The position numbers were made by a program, and so were the translations under genes. Source: Conidiobolus incongruus B7586 (taxonomy: Eukaryota; Entomophthoromycota; Entomophthoromycetes; Entomophthorales; Conidiobolaceae). Taken from it: a stretch of 30,631 nt of DNA. Positions 22,007 to 30,631 of the stretch are shown here, one piece after another; the stretch's first letter is position 1; each line of letters begins with the position of its first letter. The stretch covers positions 1 through 30,631 of the forward strand of contig JNEM01015114.1 in NCBI GenBank assembly GCA_000697335.1, given 5' to 3'. The notes beneath the pieces were generated by a model, which was given only the letters and a program-made list of their open reading frames with translations, had not been told where the DNA came from and made no database searches.

Positions 22007-24159
22007 ACTCAATTATCAACACTCTAAGGGATAAACCTTGTACAAAAGGCACCAAAATTTTGATTAAATTGGCGCACAATTCGAGGGTTATTAAATCCTT
22101 TTTCAATTCCCTTTATTAAAATTTACACAATTGATTAGTGTTTATTTTGCCATGAGACTAAATAGCAAAATAATCACATTACGCCTATTCTATGGTTTGA
22201 TGAGGTTCCTTTGCGACATTTACTATAAAGGTTCATTGCTTATAACTATAATAGTAATAACAACAGTGATTATTATGTCATTGGATTAATATCATATTAT
22301 AAACAATAATAAACCCTGGCTAAACTCGCAGCATTGTAATACCAATAAAAACAAAAAACCAGTTAATTAAAATAATAACCAAAATATTTATTATTATAGC
22401 TCAATTTAATTTAAACAAAATATTATATTGTAATTATTTTAATACTTTAGTACCATCATGTTTTGCAGATGAAACAATATTATAATATTTTCAACCGATT
22501 GTCAAGTTTTAATAATGTACAAACCAATCAATAGTAATAAAGATAACTCAATAACTAAAATGGAATATTAAATAAATATTATTATTACATGAAATACGCT
22601 AAAATTCAAGAATTGAATATATTATAATAATTTATATGTTTGTATATTGATATTACTCAGACATCAATGAAATAATATAAAATCATCTAATATTTGAAAT
22701 AATGAACTCAAGGTTAAACTAGTGAACAATTATTTGAATGATAAATATAGATCAATCAGTTATATTGAGAATTTAAGTGATATGCTTAGTTCATTGTAAA
22801 TATTATTGAATTTAAACAACTATCATATTTATTAATTTAATTATATATCATCGAATATAATATATTTAAAAATGATTAATTTATAAACCGATATTGTTAC
22901 AAATATTGGTCCATAAATATCTGGTTAAACAGTTGCTTATATTCAATTTATAATATCAAAATAACCCATAGGATTGAAAAAGGTAATTACAAGTTATTCA
23001 AAAATCTAGAAGAATTTTAACATATTTTTATTTTTGTTATTAAGAATTTAAATAGTCAAAACATGTTTGAAATATTTTATAGAAAAACAATTCAATTGTA
23101 TTATTATTTTAAAATTAGCTGCAAGATTTATTAAGATCATGAATAATATAATATGCCAAGTTCAATTCGGTAACAAAATATTTATATTTTTCAATTGTTT
23201 TGACAAATCTTGTAAGTTATAAAATTACCATATATTCTCATAGATTAACTTTAATAATAATAAATTATCGCGCTATTTATTGACTGTACCCCTATTTGAT
23301 TTTCTAAGCCTCAATGTACTTTAATACACTCAATAGATCGAAAATTACATGCATGGCTATTATTACAAACACAAGTGTTTATTATCTATTATAATATATT
23401 AAATACTCATTAAAACTCTATTATTGAAATAGCTCAATGTATCTTCAAACTTTGGGATCATATTAACACAATTGTAAAACTTATCTAAAAAATTTAAGAT
23501 TGGAAGTAAAAACCATTTACAGCATTTGTTTTGAATTTTATTTTCTTTGAAAATATCAGTGGATTTATTGTTAAATAGATTATATATATTTCATCTCAAT
23601 TAATTCAGCACAATTAGTGATTATTATAACATCACCATCACTAATTTTTTGTCTGATGTTTACATTTTATGACTGCAATTGGTTTAATATATTTGGGAAT
23701 ATCAAAGGTGTGAATAAAATGATTATGTATTAGATATTTGTTATATTTGAAAATGACTTATTAAATGGTATTAGAATTTTATTAACACTTATATTTTATG
23801 CTGAAATTTACTAATTCTTATTGATTAATACTCTTAAATTTCTTTTTTTAGGACTAAAAATCTGGGGTGGTGGTTGGATTATAAATTAAGTCACTTTGAA
23901 ATAGGTAATCCATATATAAGTTGATGAATTATAGATTTTGATATTTCAAATTTAAGATAATATCATCAGTTACTAGTATTATTAAGATGAAAGTTCAAGA
24001 AGATAACATTAAAAATATATTGAAAAATTGATATTTACATTTTTATAGAATCAAAGCCTATGACGAATTATAATATATACGATATATAAAAGTAGCTGAA
24101 AGTGTATTTCAAAATTTATTAGTAGTTCATAAATCTAATATATTATATAATTATACTAT
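22007..24159. other. AT-rich spacer
   Basis: About 2.1 kb with no supported gene, RNA or repeat. The minus-strand ORF at 21909-22106 overlaps the LPMO 2 promoter and was not accepted as a gene. Confidence 0.5.
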
Positions 24160-25093
24160 ATGATTGATTGTCATAATCGAAATAGATAAAAAATTGAAAT
24201 TGAATTCTGATCAATTAAATATAGCTGATTTAAAATGTAGTCATGGTAAAAATTCCATATACACCATTAAGCAATTCTTGAAATATCAATTTCAAGAACA
24301 AAGCAGTGTTGGATAAGTTGGAAAAATTCATCGTATATCACGAAGATTTACTTAATGATGATTTTTAACAAGTTAAAAAGTGTTTACAGGATAGCACTAT
24401 GTTATTTGAATCATGAACCATTCCAATCCAAGCTCATTACAGTAAGCTCAAATATGGTGCCGAAATCTTTTTTGAGCCACTCTTTGAACCTGAGACTATT
24501 GATTTAAAGCTGCGTTATACTGCTATTCATTGGATGCTAAAATATAAGAGCTTGACTCGAGGTCTATTAATCCTTCCAGAAATGGAAACTCCAGAGAACG
24601 TCATTAGGTTTCAACAGCTGGGCAAGGACTCTTTGTTAAATTGGTTGAATCTAAGATATGAACGACTCGCTTTAAATGGTCTTATAATCATGAGTATATT
24701 GGAAGGGGGCGATATATTTAGAATCATTAATCAAGAATACGAGAGTTATTTGATGAAGCAGGGACTTTCTCAGAAACAATTGAATCTAGTCATCGTGTTG
24801 TTATATTTAAGTTCTCAGTTTGAAGTTAATGAATGTTTATCAATGTTAAAAGACAAATTCCAAGTAATAGTAATTAATATTCCAATGGATTGTACTATTT
24901 CCCCAAAGCTCATTTGAAATCTGTATTATATGGCCAACTTTTGGAAGAACTAAGTCACTATCCAGAAAAATTTCCAATTGATGAATCTAAAGATCAGTTT
25001 ATCGAAGGAACGTTAGAATACTTTTACATTGATATGAAATTTCCTGTTGGATATAATTTTATTTTCATTTATCTTGTCTTACAGAAAATTTAA
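24160..25093 (+). pseudogene. decayed protein-coding gene of unknown family
   Basis: Protein-like reading continues for about 310 codons across frame changes and stops. It runs from IVIIEIDKKLKLNSDQLNIA (about 24163) through KFIVYHEDLLNDDF and HYSKLKYGAEIFFEPLFE to a clean 127-codon frame (24534-24914, with in-frame upstream coding from about 24435). It finishes in a shifted frame (about 24877-25093) with HLKSVLYGQLLEELSHYPEK. At least two in-frame stops (near 24367 and 24412) and two frame changes (near 24300 and 24870) are seen. No intron of plausible length repairs the last shift. The content is helical and leucine-rich, with no catalytic motif or zinc site I recognise, and the family is unidentified. 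An alternative is a divergent gene with several missed introns. Confidence 0.6.
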
Positions 25094-26686
25094 ATATAAT
25101 GATTTGCAAGTTTTGAATCTTTTCCATATACCAATAAATAATTAAACGCAACTTTACTCTTATAATGAAATTTGAACGTTTAATTATCATAAAATTCATA
25201 TTATGATGAAATATCAAAAATTTTGAATATAGCTCAGTTTAGAGTAATGAATTTGATTAAACGTAAAATCTACTATTATACCATGTGTTACCGTGATAAT
25301 AATATAATCATATAATATACAATTTAATTGAGACTAATAGCTACAGTGTGTTAACTCAATGCTTTCATAATACCATTTACTTAACGGAATTATTCAATAA
25401 TGAATCAAATAAATATATTATTATGATTTAAGAATAAAATTAAATCAATTGTTAAAAAGTACTATTTTCTAAACATTTATAATACTGTAAATGAGTCATT
25501 TACATTTGGCTCTCGCTTACCTCCACATTGCTTCATACCTTTCAACTATCTATCCAATTGATCAGTTAACATAATATTAAATAGAAAAGACTATTTTATA
25601 CTTGGAAATAATTTAAGTTGGTTAATAATATTATTGAATAAAATTTTTAAACAATCAAAAATATTTATACAATTAAAAATTTAATAATATTAAAGAATAT
25701 TTAATGATAAATAGTTTGAAAAATTAATTAAAAAGTATATTTGAATTAGTGCTTTATACAATATTATATTGAGATATTAACTGTTATTTTATTAAAATAA
25801 ATTTACAAAATGGTATAATCGATTTTATTATCATAAAAACTAATGCTCAAGAGATATTAATAATTATATTGAAAAAAGGATCTTTAACTAATTTTAACAC
25901 TAAATATTAATATATAAAAATAATCGGATATAATTCTCAAACAAAAATTTTTTAACTCTGTTATAATTAGTATTTTAAAACCTAATACATTTTTAATAAA
26001 AATATCTGATGAATTGAAATAATATATGAAATTTGTTAAGAGTATAAATGAAATAAAAATATTAAATAATATGGGTTCAAATAGAATAATAGTCAGTAAT
26101 TAAAAATTAAAAATTCTGATTTAAGAGTGAGAAAAGGATTTTTGATCCAAAATTTCAAATATTTTTTGTTAAAATAATATTAAATTGAAGCATATTTAAA
26201 TATATTGAATGATATTGATCTTTTTAATATTTTAATACTTTTTCAATAGCTGTGATCCTTATAAAAGTTATTTACATTTCCGATTCTAATTGTAATAACA
26301 TTTTTAGTTTGACAACTCACATTCTAAATTGGCTTGTACTTGATAAGGAAATTTTGTCACACATTCAAATAAACAAATTATAATTATAATTAATAGATAA
26401 TATATAATTTAATATTTAGAATTTTCTTCATATAAACTATGATATAATATATATATGACAGCTAAGGAAAAGGTCTTTTAGGATATTATGATAAAATTAA
26501 GTATATTTGAACAAATTAACTGCGTTATTTTTAATAAACTAAGTAAAAAATAATAAAATGATAACATTATGATATAAACAAAAAATATAATAATTCGATA
26601 AATATATATTGCATTATTGAGAGTTGGAATTTCTAGCAGGTCATTTTGGTTCTAATTGAATGGGAGAAACTAATTAATATGGACTC
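25094..26686. other. AT-rich spacer between convergent units
   Basis: No gene or RNA seen. The right part holds the 3' UTR and terminator of the minus-strand Tom20 gene. Confidence 0.5.
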
Positions 26687-28973
26687 TTATTTTTTGGATT
26701 TCTTGGATTTCTTGGAAGAAGGCTTAGGAGAATCTTTAGGGTTGGGGCTGGTCATAAGTTGAGAGACGACTTGGACCATAGGATCTTCGGTTTCTTCGGC
26801 AGTTTGGGCGGGGGTTTCGGAAGCAACTTCAACAGTTTCTTCGACTTTGGGTTCCTCAGTAGCTTCAACCTTTTCGGAAACTTCTTCGGCGGCTTCTTGA
26901 GTTTCCTTGGGCTCTTCGGCGGGAGCAGCTTCAGTAGATTCTTCAACTTCAGCGGGCTTTTCAGCTTCAGGGGCGGGGACTTCTTCAGCTTGTTCGGCGA
27001 GGGCTGATCCTTCAACAGGTTGTTCAGCAGGAGTAACTTCTTTCTCCTTTTCTTCAGCAGTTTCAACAGCGGGTTCTTCAACAGGAGCAGCTTCTTCCTT
27101 CTTTTCCTCAGTAGCTTCAACAACGGGTTCTTCAGCAGGAGTAGATCCTTCTTTCTTTTCTTCAGCAGCTTCAACGACAGGTTCTTGAGCGGGGGGTTCT
27201 TCAGCAGCAATTTCTTCAACGACTGCTTCAGTTTGTTCTGGTTCAGAGGCAGCGGGCTGAGCTTCTTCGGTAGCTTCAACAACTTCGGTCTTTTCAGCGG
27301 GAGTTTCTTCAGGAGTAGATTCTAACTCAGTAGCGGGTTCTTCAGGAGAAGATAAAATAACCATGGAGTTTTGGTCAGTTTCAACGTCAGAAGGGACATC
27401 AACCAATTCACCAGAGGTCATAATATCCATGAACTTGGCAATCATTTGCTCAGTGTCAATGGGTTCGGAGGTGGAGGGTTCTTCAACAGCTTTATCTTCA
27501 GCTTTGTCAGATTCAAGCTTTTCATAGCGGATGGTTTCACCAATAGCAATATCTCTAATGGCAGTGACAGTGAGCTTATCGCCTTCGAAGGACAACTTAA
27601 CGTTGGCAGATTCGGTGGCGGTAGAAGGTAAGATCCAAGATGCCATGATGTAGAAACCAGAACCGATGGCAGGAAGTTCAGAGACTCTGTGGATGTCTTC
27701 GTTAACAGGGGTTTCGGGAACTTCAACACCTTCAGGGGCGGAGATCAAGATCAAACTGTTCAAGAATCTGCCCTTAATCATCATGTAGTATTCGTCAGTG
27801 ATCAATTGGTCAACTCCAGGAGTTTTGGAGGATAAGATGTCGCGAAGGAAGCTAGCTTCTTTAGCAAGAGTAGAAGTTTGTTCAAGATGGAGAGGAGAGT
27901 GTCTTTCAATGTGATCCATGTTGCTGTAGGCGGGATCAGGAAGGCCCTTGGAAAGTTGTTCTTCCTTTTCATTGAAGAGACGGACCAATAATCTGGCAAT
28001 TTGGGAAGGAATTTGAACATTCTTGTTGTTACATAAAGTGAATAACTTATTGTATTCATTACCAACCTTACCGGTATCAATCAATCCCTTTTCACCAGCA
28101 ACGCGACATTCTTCAGAGCAGTAGGTACCCTTCCAGAAGCCAACGTTAGAGGCAAGAGGTTCACCAGTGATCTTGGTCAAACAGTTGGAACAGAATCCTT
28201 GACCTTCTAAACTAGGAATTAAGGAGGCAGAGATAGGCTTCTCAGTGAAAATGGTTTGGCCAGCAGTGAAGGCTTCAGAGGCTTCTAAATGGTGAGGTAA
28301 AGAGGGTAATTCGGATTCGGGTTCAGAATCATCAGGAATCAATTTGAGGTTGTGTTGTACAGAGGGGAAGTCAGTAAAGTACTTGTTTTGGGCAACTCTC
28401 ATGTCCAAGGTAAATAAAGATACAACCAAAGAGTATAAGGCAGCAGGGAGAGCCTTTTGAAGAATCATGATTAACTCAACAGGTGAGGGACAAGCCTTAA
28501 TAGCTTTGAAGAAATGAACAGCAGCTTCTCTGTAAAAGTTAGGACCTAAATAATACTGTTATTAATCGATATAATATATTAAAAAAATGCATATACCTTG
28601 TTCAGCGATAACTTCACCTTGGGTTAAGTGGGTGGTGAAGTAGATTTCACGTTCCTTTAAATCGGTAGGTAAGGGTTCAGCTCTGATTTGATTAATAGTG
28701 GTAGCTAAAAATTGAGCAATGTCATCTTTAGATTCTTCTTCCTTCTTTGTCTTTTCTTCTTCTTGCTTCTTTTGAATTTCCTTTTTTTGTTTCTCTAAAA
28801 TCCATAATCAATATAATGAACATCATTAAAATAGATATTATTAAATTACTGATGGTCTTTCTGAATTTGACATCGTTTCTTCTCTTATAATCGAAGTAAA
28901 CGGCGTAACCGACACCAGCAATAGCAGCGGTACAGACGGCGACAACGGCCCAATTTCTCCAGTTAAATTCCAT
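26687..28973 (-). CDS. TOM20: Tom20 mitochondrial import receptor fused to a degenerate SET/SMYD-like module and acidic tail
   Basis: Three exons (28850-28973, 28597-28794, 26687-28545; introns 55 and 51 bp) give 726 residues, against about 150-185 for ordinary fungal Tom20. Residues 1-45 hold a membrane anchor (AVVAVCTAAIAGVGYAVYF) followed by basic residues. A charged K/E helix comes next, then the MAS20/TPR-like domain: FLATTINQIRAEPLP, EREIYFTTHLTQGEVIAEQG, FYREAAVHFFKAIKACPSP and ALPAALYSLVV, to about 190. Then comes a SMYD-like stretch: AGQTIFTEKPISA, a half zinc finger with Cys226/229/250/254, helices, and a SET-like end (GSGFYIMASWIL, KLTVTAIRDIAIGE). The catalytic NHSCxPN motif is absent, so methyltransferase activity is unlikely. 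Residues about 470-700 are Glu/Ala/Pro-rich, and the end is Lys-rich (SKKSKKSKK). As the TOM receptor it should bind presequences at the outer membrane; the role of the extra modules is unknown. Confidence 0.9.
27023..27184 (-). repeat. 54 bp tandem repeat, three units, in the Tom20 fusion tail
   Basis: Three in-frame 54-base units (27131-27184, 27077-27130, 27023-27076) each encode an 18-mer of the form EPVVEATEEKKEEAAPVE, with alternating acidic and basic patches. Weaker copies extend on both sides through the Glu/Ala/Pro-rich tail. Confidence 0.88.
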
Positions 28974-30631
28974 GTCGAATAAATATCAATTTATATTTTA
29001 ATTAAATAAAAAAATATTTTAATTATATATAAATATTTATATTTTTAACAATTATATAACGATTGAATTTTTAGTATCTGTTCAATCAAATATATATTTT
29101 ATTGCGATTACCCCTAATGGAATTAAGTTTAAATTATGATTTTTATTATTACCAAATTGTGGGTAAATGGAAAAGTTATCTTTAAAATTATTATTTTAAG
29201 AGTTTTAAAGATTTTTTTTTTCATTTTTAAAATTCATGTTTTACAAAATTCGAAAATTGCAAGAAAAGTCTGAATAAAATTTGTGAATACCCTTGAATTA
29301 TTCAAATGAATTACATAATTAGAGAATCATCTTCAAATTAAACTATAATCCATAATAAAAATAAATATCTTAATATGATCATTAAATCCAGCTATTATCA
29401 ATACCAAATGTTTATATATTTTCAATAATATACCCTCTTTGAAAAATATTCTCAAAATCTTTCAAGTATTTTTTATATAAAAACAATTCAAAAAGAAACA
29501 TTAAAATTCAAATATTATTCAAATAGATAAAAAATTTGACTAAATTAGATATTTTCACATACCAATATAAAAATTAGAATGAACATTAAATTGTGATATC
29601 CAATAGAAATTAAGTTGTTCCAATGATCCTGGCATATGTTAACATTCTTTCCATTCTAACTTTATTAAATAAAACTGCTTGACAAAAGTAATAAAATCAT
29701 TCAAAAGTATATTATTTTATTTATAGATATTATCTTATTATTTATCCATATATATCCAAATGGAAATCATCACCGTAAACATTCCTGAATTATTGTTATA
29801 TTTATCAATTCAAGATTCAAACTGAGTAATGTCCTTGAAGGTTTATTTAAAATTAATAATCTACAAAATTATGACTACTCTTAAGGCCATATTTTAATAA
29901 CTATTAAGAATATATATATATATATATATATTAAATATAATAAACTATAAAAATCACGAATATGATTAAAAATATATTACAACCTAATATAATATTATTT
30001 TAATCGAAGTGTTTATATTAAATAATCAAAAATATATAAGCAATTGATTAAAATGTCATTAAATGAAAAATTTTTACTTGGAAATACTAAAATTATTTTT
30101 ACAATATTGAATACAAGTTTTAATTTTATAATATCAATTATTTCAAATTAAGAAATTTAACTGAATATTGAATAGTAAAAAAATCTACATGATTAATATT
30201 AAAATAATAACAATTGAATTAATAGCAATTAATATTTTAATGTTTTTTCATTAAAATTGATTTAAAATATTTTGAAAATAATTGTCTCAAAATTAAAAAA
30301 ATTATATATACTAATTTATAAAAATGAGTCATAAAATAAAAATCACTTATATATTTACTTATGACTTAACCAACTCTTAGTTGAATCAACTCAAATTAGA
30401 TTATATAATTAAATTATATTATTTGATAATAATTAACTATATTTGATTATATTTTATTAACTATTAAATAATATATTAAAACTTAAAATTTAATAAGAGT
30501 GAGTTATAAATTTATAGATTTATAAGTTAAAAGGATATATATAGCAAAATATATATATTTTATTTTAATAGAAAATTATATTTATTATATTTTAAATATT
30601 TTAAATTTCTATTATTAATATTATTATATTG
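28974..30631. other. AT-rich spacer to the right edge
   Basis: No gene, RNA or recognisable element was found. The first few hundred bases should hold the Tom20 promoter on the minus strand. Confidence 0.5.
29911..29930. repeat. TA microsatellite
   Basis: Ten consecutive TA dinucleotides. Confidence 0.95.

Noticed and set aside
21909-22106. 65-codon minus-strand ORF just upstream of LPMO 2
   Set aside because: It overlaps the likely promoter and 5' UTR and has no recognisable domain.
26752-27729. Long ORFs in other frames across the Glu/Ala/Pro tail of the Tom20 fusion
   Set aside because: Low-complexity GAA/GCT/CCT codons leave other frames free of stops. Their products are simple Lys/Leu/Pro or Phe/Ser/Gly text.
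28546-28973. A separate small Tom20 gene upstream of a SET-domain gene
   Set aside because: Both introns have good splice sites, phases match, and the MAS20 homology itself crosses both introns into the exon that encodes the SET-like region.

Overview
The window is an AT-rich eukaryotic locus, most likely from an early-diverging fungus. Spliceosomal introns are short (about 47-61 bp, one of 131 bp) with GTAAG-like donors and TTTAG-like acceptors. The proteins are fungal/opisthokont in character: a Tom20 receptor, a WDR5/Swd3 protein, a myosin II regulatory light chain, an ENV7/STK16 kinase and two secreted AA11-like lytic polysaccharide monooxygenases (LPMOs). The AT richness and LPMO style suggest Zoopagomycota, for example a Conidiobolus relative. 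That placement is inference; LPMOs argue against the anaerobic Neocallimastigomycota, which are similarly AT-rich.

Layout. 1-900: the 3' end of a mariner transposase, a possible terminal exon and a possible two-exon micro-gene. 896-2474 (-): a two-exon 12-TM MFS transporter. 2475-5486: AT-rich spacer with coding-like scraps and an intact tRNA-Ser(AGA). 5487-6838 (+): a five-exon WDR5 orthologue. 8269-8865 (-): a three-exon myosin regulatory light chain. 9180-9475: an isolated GC-richer, hairpin-rich island that may be a structured RNA. About 9950-11450: an extremely GC-poor block. 11694-11936: a solo-LTR-like fossil. 12696-12956 (-): a small Asn/Cys-rich protein. 13280-13610: coding-like debris. 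14379-15839 (+): an eight-exon ENV7/STK16-type kinase. 18229-19359 (+) and 20913-21884 (-): two convergent LPMO genes. Between them on the minus strand lies a decayed TrmH/SpoU tRNA 2'-O-methyltransferase gene. 24160-25093 (+): a decayed gene of unknown family. 26687-28973 (-): a three-exon Tom20 protein fused to a degenerate SMYD/SET-like module and a long Glu/Ala/Pro tail. The rest is AT-rich spacer.

The genes do not form one obvious pathway; most are housekeeping genes spaced by AT-rich DNA. The two LPMOs are a functional pair, probably acting on chitin or a related polysaccharide, and probably arose by duplication. The most unusual items are the Tom20-SET-acidic-tail architecture, the TrmH-type pseudogene between the LPMOs, and the structured GC island. 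Gene models were built by reading splice sites by eye against remembered family sequences; no search was run.
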